From positions 1 through 64,000 of the forward strand of contig NZ_PNRE01000052.1 of NCBI RefSeq assembly GCF_002879645.1: DNA of 64,000 nt, read 5' to 3'. A program made the translations under genes and the position numbers. Shown here piece after piece: positions 7,406-14,886 of the stretch; position 1 is the first letter of the stretch, and each line of letters begins with the position of its first letter. The DNA is from Halomonas heilongjiangensis. Its GTDB lineage: Bacteria; Pseudomonadota; Gammaproteobacteria; Pseudomonadales; Halomonadaceae. The notes under the pieces were generated by a model. The model made no database searches and was not told the origin of the DNA. It saw only the letters and a program-made list of their open reading frames with translations.

Positions 7406-8407
7406 CTAGGCAAACTCCTCGGTATCGATTTCCCCCTGCAGGGCCTCGCTGTAGCGCTCGCCCGCCACCTGCTCCGGCGTCATCATGGCGTTCAAGCGGG
7501 TGACGGTGGCGGCCTCCAGGCTCAGCTCCTCGGCGGCCAGGTTCTCGCGCATATGCGCCACGGAGCGGGAGCCGGGGATCGGGATGACGTCGTCCCCCTG
7601 CGCCCTGAGCCAGGCCAGCGCCAGCTGCGCGGGGGTCGCCTCCAGCTCCGCGGCCACCGCCCGCACCGCCTCCAGTTGGCGCAGGTTGCGGGGCAGGTTC
7701 TCGGCGCTGAAGCGCGGCATGTTCCGGCGAATGTCCTTCGCTTCCAGGCTCTCCACCTCGGTGATGGTGCCCGTCAGGAAGCCGCGCCCCAGGGGGCTGA
7801 AGGCCACCAGCGCCGTGTCCGCCTCCCGGCACGCCTCGATCAGCGCGATCTCGGGGTTGCGGGTCCACAGCGAGTACTCGGACTGCACCGCGGCGATGGG
7901 GCGCTCGACCCGGGCGCGGCGCAGGGTGGCCGCGGAGACCTCGGAGAGCCCGACCGCGCGGATCTTGCCCTCCTCCACCAGGCGCCCCAGCGCCCCGACG
8001 CTCTCCTCGATGGGCACCCGGCGATCCAGGCGGTGCAGGTAGTAGAGGTCCAGGTGGTCGGTGCCCAGGCGCGCGAGGCTCGCCTCGCACTGCCGGCGCA
8101 GCGTCTCGGGGCGCCCGTCGATCGCCTTCCGGCCGAGCTCGGGATCGAAGGCCATGCCGCACTTGCTGGCCAGCAGCACCTGATCCCGCCTGCCCGCGAG
8201 GGCCTTGCCCACCAGCCGCTCGTTGGCCGTCTTGCCGTACAGGGTCGCGGTATCGAAGTGGCGATAGCCCATGTCGAACGCCTGATCCAGGGCACGTAGC
8301 GCCTCGGGCTCGGGCACCGGGCTGCCGTAGGCATGGGAGAGGTTCATGCAGCCGAGGCCGATGCTGGGCGAGGCCACTTCCTTCAAGCGAGCGAAGACGG
8401 TCGACAT
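7406..8407 (-). CDS. Aldo/keto reductase
   Basis: NADPH-dependent (beta/alpha)8-barrel oxidoreductase of 333 residues. The full catalytic tetrad is visible: Asp52 and Tyr57 in FDTATLYG, Lys82 in ASKCG, and His125 in YYLHRLD. The later SEVSAATLRRA and IPIPGSRSVAHMREN segments (cofactor phosphate pocket) are typical of the AKR13/YajO-like branch acting on aldehydes and small ketones. Both neighbours are convergent or divergent, so it is monocistronic. The substrate cannot be deduced from context. Confidence 0.9.
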   Translation of the reverse strand: MSTVFARLKEVASPSIGLGCMNLSHAYGSPVPEPEALRALDQAFDMGYRHFDTATLYGKTANERLVGKALAGRRDQVLLASKCGMAFDPELGRKAIDGRPETLRRQCEASLARLGTDHLDLYYLHRLDRRVPIEESVGALGRLVEEGKIRAVGLSEVSAATLRRARVERPIAAVQSEYSLWTRNPEIALIEACREADTALVAFSPLGRGFLTGTITEVESLEAKDIRRNMPRFSAENLPRNLRQLEAVRAVAAELEATPAQLALAWLRAQGDDVIPIPGSRSVAHMRENLAAEELSLEAATVTRLNAMMTPEQVAGERYSEALQGEIDTEEFA

Positions 8408-8839
8408 GGAGACTCCTGGTCAGGGGGCAGGGAAAAGGCGCACCGGCAGGGCCGGTGGCGGTAGCGCTTCATCATGCCGAGGCGGGGTAGGGGATCGCAA
8501 GGCAGAGACTCCTACCGACCGGGCGATTCCGGCCGGGCCGCCAGCGCCGGGAGGCCCTGGGGGCAGGCTCTGAGGGATCCCCAGGGCCTAGGCAGCTCAG
8601 CAGCGTTCTCCACGCCTACGGGAATGAACTGATCTCCGCACCCCCCGCAACCCTCGGGAATAACAACAAGCCGCATGTCACTGCGCCGTCGTCGCTCGCC
8701 CCGGTGGGGCCATGCGCCTCCGGGCGCATTTGAAAGCGCCCGCTGGAAGCCATATACCTGATAGGGAAGGAGCCGACAGGCAAGCTACCGCGCCGCCACG
8801 GTGATACCCCACCGGATGCGGTCAACCGGGAGGCATTCC
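8408..8839. other. 432-bp intergenic region without a supported gene
   Basis: This spacer between two divergent genes should hold both promoters, but I see no convincing -35/-10 pair, operator or RNA structure. Short open frames on both strands lack ribosome sites and are not called. A GGGAGG ribosome site for the right-hand gene lies at the very end of the spacer. Confidence 0.5.
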
Positions 8840-9661
8840 ATGCAGCGTACGACCGACATGCCCGCCAGCGTCACCGCGACGCTCACCTATCTGGTCAAGG
8901 GTGATGCGAAACCCTACGTGCATACCGAGGCGCTGACCGGTGACAGTGAGCCGCACTACTTTGCCGAGCAGGAGGCGCGCGAGGTCACGCTACACAACGG
9001 CCGTCCGTTGGCGGACGGCTTGTCCCTGGATAGGCAGGGGTTCGAGCTGCACCGGCGGGAGACGGCGGTCGACGACCTCTACGATGATGCGTCGGTCGAA
9101 ACCGCCTACTATGCCGAGGTCGAGGCCTTGATCAAGGAGCTGACCGGCGCGAGCCGGGTCGTCATCTTCGATCACACCCGGCGCAGCGACGCCGAGCAGC
9201 GCGATATCCGCGGCCCGGCCAGCCGTGTGCACAACGACTACACCGAGCACTCGGGCCCCGAGCGGATCCGCGACGTGCTGGGCAGGGACGAGGCCGCCGC
9301 GCTGGCAGCGGTGCCGGCGGCCCAGATCAACCTGTGGCGCCCGATCCGCGGGCCCGTCAAGCGTTCGCCGCTGGCCGTGCTGGACGCCTCGACGCTCGCC
9401 CCCGGCGATCTGATGGCCACCGATCTGGTCTACCCGGATCGCCTCGGCGAGATCTACCACCTGGCCTACCATCCGCACCAGCGCTGGTACTATTTTCCCG
9501 ACATGCGCCGTGACGAGGCCTTGCTGATCAAGGGGTATGACTCGCGTCGCGACGGCCGTGCCCGCTTCACCCCCCATACCGCCTTCCAGGACCCTACTAC
9601 GCCTCCGGGCGCCCCGCCGCGCGAGAGTATCGAGGTCCGCACCCTGGCCTTCTTCGGCTAG
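8840..9661 (+). CDS. CmcJ/NvfI-family oxidoreductase
   Basis: Protein of 273 residues starting at ATG 8840 (GGGAGG upstream). It matches the CmcJ/NvfI group of putative iron/2-oxoglutarate-type oxygenases: the N-terminal half has REVTLHNGRPL and ASRVVIFDHTRR, followed by the hallmark metal-site region RVHNDYTEHSGPERI (about 129-143) and later INLWRPI, and a HPHQRWYYFPDM segment (about 220). Members tailor secondary metabolites in fungi and actinomycetes (cephamycin 7-alpha hydroxylation/methylation for CmcJ). No biosynthetic cluster surrounds it here, so the substrate is unknown. Confidence 0.8.
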   Translation: MQRTTDMPASVTATLTYLVKGDAKPYVHTEALTGDSEPHYFAEQEAREVTLHNGRPLADGLSLDRQGFELHRRETAVDDLYDDASVETAYYAEVEALIKELTGASRVVIFDHTRRSDAEQRDIRGPASRVHNDYTEHSGPERIRDVLGRDEAAALAAVPAAQINLWRPIRGPVKRSPLAVLDASTLAPGDLMATDLVYPDRLGEIYHLAYHPHQRWYYFPDMRRDEALLIKGYDSRRDGRARFTPHTAFQDPTTPPGAPPRESIEVRTLAFFG

Positions 9662-9736
9662 GTTCCTGCCCCCGGCGGCGGAGCCCCGTTGCTGTTACCC
9701 TCTGGGCAGGCCCCATCTATCGCAAGGAACCGTTCC

Positions 9737-10327
9737 ATGACCCCCGATACCCCCTTCGACAAGACCCTCGCCGCCCTCGATGCCCTGCACGCGGAGGACC
9801 CGCGCCGCGTCGAGGTCGAGGGCGAGTCGCTGCCGCTGGAGCTGTGGCATGGTCGGCGGATGAGCGCCTGGCTAGAGCGGCTGATGGAGGCTCCGGACGA
9901 GCTGGTGCAGCTGGCGGTGCGGGCGCAGCACCTGCAGCGCTGGCAGGTGCCGCGTGGCGACTACCCCGAGGGGCGGGTGGGCTATCTCACCTGGCGGCGC
10001 GACCAGGGCAAGCGCGCCGGCGAGACCACGGCGCGGCTGATGCAGCAGGCCGGCTATGCGGCCGAGCAGGCCGAGCGGGTGGCGCAGCTGATCCGCAAGC
10101 AGGGGCTGGGGCGTGACGAGGGCACCCAGGCGGTGGAGGACTGCGCCTGCCTGGTGTTCCTGGAGAACTACTTCGCCGACTTCTCGAAGCAGGTGGAGCA
10201 TGACCACCTGATCCGCATCGTGCAGATGACCTGGAAGAAGATGTCGCCGCGGGCCCACGAGCTGGCGCTGGGGCTGCCCATGGCGCCCGAGGCGCGGGCG
10301 CTGGTGGAAGAAGCCCTGGCCGGGTGA
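9737..10327 (+). CDS. DUF4202 domain-containing protein
   Basis: Cytoplasmic, all-helical protein of 196 residues beginning at ATG 9737. It matches the DUF4202 family throughout: ALDALHAEDPRRVE at the N terminus, LAVRAQHLQRWQVPRGDYPEGRVGYLTWRRD (about residues 60-95; His, Arg and Trp conserved), then RVAQLIRKQGLGRDEGTQAVEDCACLVFLENYF (about 115-150). The His/Asp pattern recalls HD-type metal hydrolases, but this is inference. It ends 54 nt from the convergent phosphatase gene. Function not established. Confidence 0.85.
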   Translation: MTPDTPFDKTLAALDALHAEDPRRVEVEGESLPLELWHGRRMSAWLERLMEAPDELVQLAVRAQHLQRWQVPRGDYPEGRVGYLTWRRDQGKRAGETTARLMQQAGYAAEQAERVAQLIRKQGLGRDEGTQAVEDCACLVFLENYFADFSKQVEHDHLIRIVQMTWKKMSPRAHELALGLPMAPEARALVEEALAG

Positions 10328-10334
10328 CCGCGCG

Positions 10335-10355
10335 GCCTGGGTAGCCGGCCCAGGC
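10335..10355. terminator. Possible weak terminator hairpin
   Basis: Inverted repeat GCCTGGG (10335-10341) and CCCAGGC (10349-10355) with a 7-base loop between two convergent stop codons. No T tract on either side. Confidence 0.35.
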
Positions 10356-10381
10356 ACTGCGCTGCCCTCAAGCCCTGTGCC

Positions 10382-11929
10382 TCAAGCCCGCTGCGGCTCG
10401 AGTACCTGCCGATGCAGGGCCTCGCCGGCCGAGTCCATCAGGGTGACGGTGAGGGTCTCGCTCTCGCCGTCCAGGTCGACCTGGCCGAAGAACTGGTAGC
10501 CCTCGGCGGGTGACAGGTTGGCGCGACCCTCGGGCGGTGCCTTCTGGAAGACCACCCGGGGGCCGAAGGTGTCGTCGAGCTCGCCCGGGCCGAAGGTGCC
10601 GGCGTGCAGGGGGCCGCTGACGAACTCCCAGAAGGGGGCGAACTCCTGGAAGCTGGCGCGCTCCGGCGAGTAGTGATGGGCGGCGGTGTAGTGCACGTCG
10701 GCGGTGAGCCACACCACGTTGTGGATGGCGTCGTCGCGGATCGCCCTGAGCAGCTCGGCGATCTCCAGCTCCCGACCCAGGGGGTCGCCGTGGTGGTCGT
10801 TGGCGATGGCCTCGAAGTCGTCGCCGTCGCGCACGACCAGGCCAATGGGCATGTCCGAGGCGATGATCTTCCAGGTCGCCGGGGAGCGGCGCAGGCCGTC
10901 GAGCAGCCAGCGCAGCTGTTCCTGCCCGAGGAAGGTGGCCGCATCACCGCCGGCCTGCTGGTTGCGGCTGTTGGCCGCGCGGTAGGAGCGCATGTCGAGC
11001 ATGAAGATCTCCAGGCCGGGGCCGTAGGCGAAGCGGCGATGGATCCGCCCGGGGGCCTCGGGGCGCTGGCGCAGCGGCATGTATTCGAGGAAGGCGCGCC
11101 GGGCGCGGGCGGCGAGCAGCGAGACGTTCTTCTCGGTGTAGCGGTCGTCGTCGAGGAGCTCGCCGGGGTACCAGTTGTTGACGGCCTCGTGGTCGTCCCA
11201 CTGGGCGAGCATGGGCACGGCGGCATTGAAGCGGCGCACGTTGGCGTCGAGCAGGTTGTAGGCGTGCTGGCCGCGGAACTCGTCCAGGGTCTCGGCCACC
11301 TTGGCCTTGGCGGGTGTCACCCGATTGCGCCACAGCTCGCCGTCGGGCAGCGCCACGCGCTCCTCCAGGGGGCCGTCGGCGTAGACGGTGTCGCCGGAGT
11401 GGATGAAGAAGTCCGGCCGCTGGCGCAGCATGGTGTCGTAGGTGGTCATGCCGCCGCGGGATTCGTCGATCCCCCAGCCCTGGCCGGCGGTGTCGCCGGA
11501 CCAGACGAATCGCACGTCGCGGCGGGTCGCCGGGGGCAGGCGCAGCTGGCCGGTGACCGGCTCGCTGACGGCGCGGCGGTCGTCCAGCGCCTCGAAGCGG
11601 ACACGATAGTGGGCGGTGTCCATGCCGGAGAGCCCGGTGGCGTCGAGCTTGGCGGTCAGGCCGGTGACCGGCAGGGCCTCGGGGCCAAGCAACTGGCGAG
11701 CCCCCCGGAACTCGGGGTTGTCGGCGATCTCGAGCAACATGCGGGCCGGCCGGTCGACCTGCGACCAGAGCATGGCGCGGTCGGCGAGCATGTCGCCGCT
11801 CATCACGCCGCTGGTGATCAGGGGGCGGCGGCTCTCGGCCAGGATGATGGAGGGGGCGGCCAGGGTGGCGCCCAGGGCGGCACCGCCCTTCAGGCCCAGG
11901 CCCAACAGGTTCCGTCGCGTCAAGTGCAT
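10382..11929 (-). CDS. PhoD-like alkaline phosphatase/phosphodiesterase (Tat-exported)
   Basis: Exported metallophosphatase of 515 residues. The N terminus TRRNLLGLGLKGG is a twin-arginine signal, expected for PhoD enzymes, which fold with Fe/Ca in the cytoplasm. The body begins LITSGVMSGDML (family opening motif GVxSGDP) and has metal-site motifs FVWSGDTAGQGWG, FFIHSGDTVYAD, AQWDDHEAVNNW, and VVWLTADVHYTAAHHY. The start is ATG 11927-11929 (AGGAG upstream on its strand). Upstream low-complexity sequence in frame is not part of it. A PhoB-type operator lies about 50 bp ahead, so it is likely induced by phosphate limitation to release Pi from organic phosphoesters. Confidence 0.9.
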   Translation of the reverse strand: MHLTRRNLLGLGLKGGAALGATLAAPSIILAESRRPLITSGVMSGDMLADRAMLWSQVDRPARMLLEIADNPEFRGARQLLGPEALPVTGLTAKLDATGLSGMDTAHYRVRFEALDDRRAVSEPVTGQLRLPPATRRDVRFVWSGDTAGQGWGIDESRGGMTTYDTMLRQRPDFFIHSGDTVYADGPLEERVALPDGELWRNRVTPAKAKVAETLDEFRGQHAYNLLDANVRRFNAAVPMLAQWDDHEAVNNWYPGELLDDDRYTEKNVSLLAARARRAFLEYMPLRQRPEAPGRIHRRFAYGPGLEIFMLDMRSYRAANSRNQQAGGDAATFLGQEQLRWLLDGLRRSPATWKIIASDMPIGLVVRDGDDFEAIANDHHGDPLGRELEIAELLRAIRDDAIHNVVWLTADVHYTAAHHYSPERASFQEFAPFWEFVSGPLHAGTFGPGELDDTFGPRVVFQKAPPEGRANLSPAEGYQFFGQVDLDGESETLTVTLMDSAGEALHRQVLEPQRA

Positions 11930-11978
11930 GGCTAGCTCCTGAGGATGGGGGAAGACCCAGGCATCCTGGCAGGGCGCC

Positions 11979-12007
11979 ATGACAGTGGCTTGGCAGCGAC
12001 ATGACAC
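11979..12007 (-). promoter_or_regulatory. PhoB-type operator of the PhoD-like phosphatase
   Basis: On the minus strand three heptamers recur at exact 11-bp steps: GTGTCAT (12007-12001), CTGCCAA (11996-11990) and CTGTCAT (11985-11979), separated by 4-bp spacers, the classical Pho-box geometry. The site is 50 bp upstream of the start codon. The outer two units match the consensus in six or seven of seven positions. Confidence 0.75.
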
Positions 12008-12210
12008 CTCGGATCGAGGTCGCGCAGGTGGGCAATGGGCGAAAGCCGGGCCGGGCAAGCGGAGTCGTGGCCGGGCAGACCGAGGCGAGGCCGGAAGGTG
12101 GCGTTGCCTGGCGGCGCAGGGATGGCGCACGCCGCGACCGGAAGGCGCTGCTGTGGTGCAACATAAGGGAGTGGCGTTGCGAAATCCAGGCCGCCAGGTA
12201 TTGTAGTTAT

Positions 12211-12351
12211 TGGCAAGCCATTGTTATTGGTGTTGTTTGTGCGGCCTGGCGCGGGATTCGCATTGTCTTTGGTAGGCTCGCCGCTGTGGCGGCGGCGAGG
12301 CAACGTGTGAGCTGGCGTGCTCCACCTGGTCCCCTTCGGGGGGCCTTTTTT
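12211..12351 (+). ncRNA. Candidate small RNA
   Basis: A possible promoter (TTGCGA at 12177-12182, 16 bp, TATTGT at 12199-12204) precedes about 140 nt of non-coding, locally AT-richer sequence. It contains an 8-bp perfect hairpin (CTCGCCGC at 12277-12284, GCGGCGAG at 12292-12299) and ends in an intrinsic terminator with six T. No open frame of reasonable length fits inside. The promoter call is weak; the terminator is strong. It resembles no RNA family I recognise. Confidence 0.35.
12328..12351 (+). terminator. Rho-independent terminator of the candidate small RNA
   Basis: Stem GGTCCCC (12328-12334) with GGGGGCC (12339-12345), including one T-G pair, closes a TTCG tetraloop and runs directly into TTTTTT (12346-12351). 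This is a textbook intrinsic terminator on the plus strand. Confidence 0.85.
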
Positions 12352-12475
12352 ATGTGCTCAAGCTGGCGGGTAGGATGTTGGTTCAGGCCGCCGGCGACAA
12401 TGCGACATAAGTGGTAGGCCACCAGGCCGGTGGAGCAGGGCCCCTCCCGGGCCGGTGCCTTGTGATGGCAGGCGG

Positions 12476-13411
12476 CTAGTCGCCGGTGATCCCCCAGGCG
12501 AACGGGTCGTCCGCGTCGATGACCAGCGTGGCCTCGGCACTGATATGGGCGCGGCCACGAAGGTAGGGCCGGATCCTGTCGCCCTCTAACTCGTAGTACC
12601 CCTGGAACTCGCTGCCGGTGATGCTGGCCTGGCGCCAGACCGTGCCGGGGCTCAGTTTGCCGTCTGCCGCCAGGCAGGCCAGCTTGGCACTGGTGCCGGT
12701 GCCGCAAGGGGAGCGGTCGTAGGCCTTGCCCGGGCACAGCACGAAGTTGCGGCTGTCCGCCCGCGGGTCATCGGCGAACAATTCGATATGGTCGATGACG
12801 CCACCCTCCTCTCCCGTGATTCCCTCCCCCTCCAACGCCTGGCGTACCGCCCAGGCGTAGTCGGTCAGGCCCTCCACGTTGTCCAGCGCGATGCGCTGGC
12901 CATGCTCTGCGATCAGGAAAAACCAGTTCCCGCCCCAGGCGATATCGCCTGTCACGCGACCCTGGCCCGGTATGTCCAGGGTCACGCCTTGGCGGTGGCG
13001 GTAGGCCGGTACGTTGCGCACCGTCACCTCGCCATCCTCGTGCAGCGTGGCCTCCACCGTGCCGACCGGGGTATCGATCCGGTGCCGGCCGGGCTGGATC
13101 TCGCCGAGATGGGCCAATGATGCCACCACGCCGATGGTGCCATGGCCGCACATGCCCAGGTAGCCGGTGTTGTTGAAGAAGATCACGCCGCAGGTGGCGT
13201 CTTCGCTCTCCGCGGGGCAGAGCAGGGCGCCGACCAGCACGTCGTGTCCGCGCGGTTCCAGCATGCAGGCGCGGCGCCAGTGGTCGTGGTGGTCGCGCAG
13301 GGTGGCCAGGCGCTCGGCCATGGTGCCGTGGCCCACGTCGGGGAAGCCATCCAGCACCAGGCGGGTGGGTTCACCACCGGTATGGGAGTCGATGACCTGG
13401 ATTCGTTTCAT
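12476..13411 (-). CDS. 4-hydroxyproline 2-epimerase (proline racemase family)
   Basis: Cofactor-independent racemase-fold enzyme, 311 residues from ATG 13409-13411. Both catalytic cysteines are present: Cys88 in GMCGHGTIG and Cys236 in [10 protein letters not shown]. That marks a true epimerase/racemase rather than a trans-3-hydroxyproline dehydratase, in which the first Cys is replaced. Expected reaction: trans-4-hydroxy-L-proline to cis-4-hydroxy-D-proline, the first step of bacterial hydroxyproline breakdown. It is divergent from the matching D-hydroxyproline dehydrogenase gene, which supports this over proline racemase. Confidence 0.9.
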   Translation of the reverse strand: MKRIQVIDSHTGGEPTRLVLDGFPDVGHGTMAERLATLRDHHDHWRRACMLEPRGHDVLVGALLCPAESEDATCGVIFFNNTGYLGMCGHGTIGVVASLAHLGEIQPGRHRIDTPVGTVEATLHEDGEVTVRNVPAYRHRQGVTLDIPGQGRVTGDIAWGGNWFFLIAEHGQRIALDNVEGLTDYAWAVRQALEGEGITGEEGGVIDHIELFADDPRADSRNFVLCPGKAYDRSPCGTGTSAKLACLAADGKLSPGTVWRQASITGSEFQGYYELEGDRIRPYLRGRAHISAEATLVIDADDPFAWGITGD

Positions 13412-13465
13412 GTGCCTGCCGTCCTCTTGAGGTGTGGTGATTCCGTCGGGGAGCCGGTTCTCGAT

Positions 13466-13502
13466 ACTTGCCAATATAGATTTTATATTTTATACAATCA
13501 AC
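13466..13502. promoter_or_regulatory. AT-rich divergent promoter/operator of the hydroxyproline cluster
   Basis: The only AT-rich stretch between the epimerase and dehydrogenase genes contains TATAGATTTTATATTTTATAC (21 bases, split here as TATAGATTTT and ATATTTTATAC) with several -10-like hexamers for both directions. The GTATA core (on the minus strand) also occurs upstream of the cluster's GntR regulator gene (22540-22550), so it may be that regulator's operator. This is inference. Confidence 0.4.
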
Positions 13503-13526
13503 GGAACGCCAGATGGAGAGACCCCG

Positions 13527-14819
13527 ATGATGGCCTCAGCCACCACCCCGACAACCACCACCGACCGGCCGGCAGCGGATATCGCCGTGATCGGTGCGGG
13601 CATCGTCGGCGCAGCCTGTGCGCTGGAACTGGCACGCGCCGGGATGAAGGTGCTGGTGCTGGATCGCCAGGCGCCGGGGCTGGGGGCTTCCTACGGCAAT
13701 GCCGGTCATATGGCCACCGAGCAGGTCTTCCCGATCGCCGATGCCGGCCTGCTGAAGCGTATTCCCGGCATGTTGCTCGACCCCCTGGGGCCGTTGCGCC
13801 TGGACTGGCGCTACCTGCCCAGGGCCATGCCGTGGTTCGTGAAGCTGCTGTGGAACATGCGCCAGGCTCCCTACCAGGCCAGCACGGCGGGACTCCGTGC
13901 GCTGAACGAAGCCAGCCTGCCGGCCTGGCAGGCGTTGCTCGACAGCATCGGCAGGCGCGAGCTGCTCAAGGACGAGGGGTCGCTGCTGATCCATGAACGC
14001 TCGGTGACGACTGAGGCGCTGGAAGCCGTGGCCCGACGCATGCAAGCCCAGGGGGTGCCGGTCGAGCGGCTATCGCGTCAGGCGGTATTGAGCCAGGTGC
14101 CGGCCCTGACGGAAAAGGTGCAAGGCGGGCTGTTCTTCCCTGCCACCGGCCATGTCAGCGATCCCCACCAGGTGGTGTTGGCGCTTTGCGAGGCGGCCGA
14201 GCGGCAGGGGGTGCGCTTCTCGACCTGCAAGGTGGCGTCGGTGCGGGCCAGCGAGGAGGGCGTGCGGCTTGAAACGTCCGAGGGAGCGTTGACGGTGCCA
14301 CGAGTGCTGGTGGCTGCCGGTGCCCACTCCGCCCCGCTCGTCGAAGGGGCGTGCCGCAAGCCTGTGCCGCTGGATACCGAGCGTGGCTACCACCTGATGT
14401 TGCCGCGGGAAGTCGAGCGCCTGCCGGTAGCCATCACCTCCCTGGAGCGCCGCTTCATCATGACGCCGATGGCCGAGGGGCTGCGGCTGGCCGGTACGGT
14501 GGAATTCGCCGGCCTGCAACGACCACCGAACATGCAGCGCGCGTGGCAACTCGAGCGGCTGGCGCAGGGGCTGTTCCGGCGTCCCTTGAATACCGAAGAC
14601 GCCACTTCCTGGATGGGCTTTCGGCCCTCGCTGCCCGACTCGTTGCCGGTCATCGACCGGATCGGCCCCCAAGGTCGGGTATGGCTGGCGTTCGGTCATC
14701 ACCACCTTGGCCTGACCCAGGCGGCCATCACCGCGCGCCTGGTGCGCCATTTCCACGACGACACGATCGATTCGGCATTGCCGTCCCTGGTGCCTTACCG
14801 GCTGGGACGCTTTGCCTGA
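13527..14819 (+). CDS. FAD-dependent D-hydroxyproline dehydrogenase (DadA-like)
   Basis: Amino-acid oxidase-fold flavoprotein of 430 residues. The N-terminal dinucleotide site is IAVIGAGIVGAACALELARAG (about residues 19-39; read as VIGAGIVGAACALELA), with the acidic partner VLDRQAPG and ASYGNAGH. C-terminal SWMGFRPSLPDSLPVID and AFGHHHLGLTQA segments are typical of DadA/LhpB-like dehydrogenases. Expected role: oxidation of cis-4-hydroxy-D-proline to 1-pyrroline-4-hydroxy-2-carboxylate, passing electrons to the respiratory chain. Start ATG 13527, with ATG 13530 as alternative; GGAGAG lies upstream. The context (epimerase, DapA-family deaminase) is decisive for the substrate call. Confidence 0.85.
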   Translation: MMASATTPTTTTDRPAADIAVIGAGIVGAACALELARAGMKVLVLDRQAPGLGASYGNAGHMATEQVFPIADAGLLKRIPGMLLDPLGPLRLDWRYLPRAMPWFVKLLWNMRQAPYQASTAGLRALNEASLPAWQALLDSIGRRELLKDEGSLLIHERSVTTEALEAVARRMQAQGVPVERLSRQAVLSQVPALTEKVQGGLFFPATGHVSDPHQVVLALCEAAERQGVRFSTCKVASVRASEEGVRLETSEGALTVPRVLVAAGAHSAPLVEGACRKPVPLDTERGYHLMLPREVERLPVAITSLERRFIMTPMAEGLRLAGTVEFAGLQRPPNMQRAWQLERLAQGLFRRPLNTEDATSWMGFRPSLPDSLPVIDRIGPQGRVWLAFGHHHLGLTQAAITARLVRHFHDDTIDSALPSLVPYRLGRFA

Positions 14820-14886
14820 CATGGCCGGAAAGGTCTTCCGGCAGCCAATTCATTCATAGGCGGTACAACAACAATCGGAGAGAACC

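Larger units (their letters stand above)
11930..12475. other. 546-bp intergenic region holding a Pho box and a possible small RNA
   Basis: The left edge carries the phosphatase promoter. The middle (12010-12200) has no gene I can support. The right part holds a structured segment ending in a strong plus-strand terminator (12328-12351), although no plus-strand protein gene precedes it. The last 120 bp are downstream of the convergent epimerase gene and show nothing clear. Confidence 0.6.

Noticed and set aside
8616..8825. 69-codon minus-strand frame in the 432-bp spacer
   Set aside because: No ribosome site, no recognisable motif, and it reaches into the leader of the CmcJ-like gene.
12001..12417. 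Plus-strand frame of 138 codons over the candidate small RNA
   Set aside because: It runs straight through a strong intrinsic terminator and has no ribosome site, so it is unlikely to be translated.
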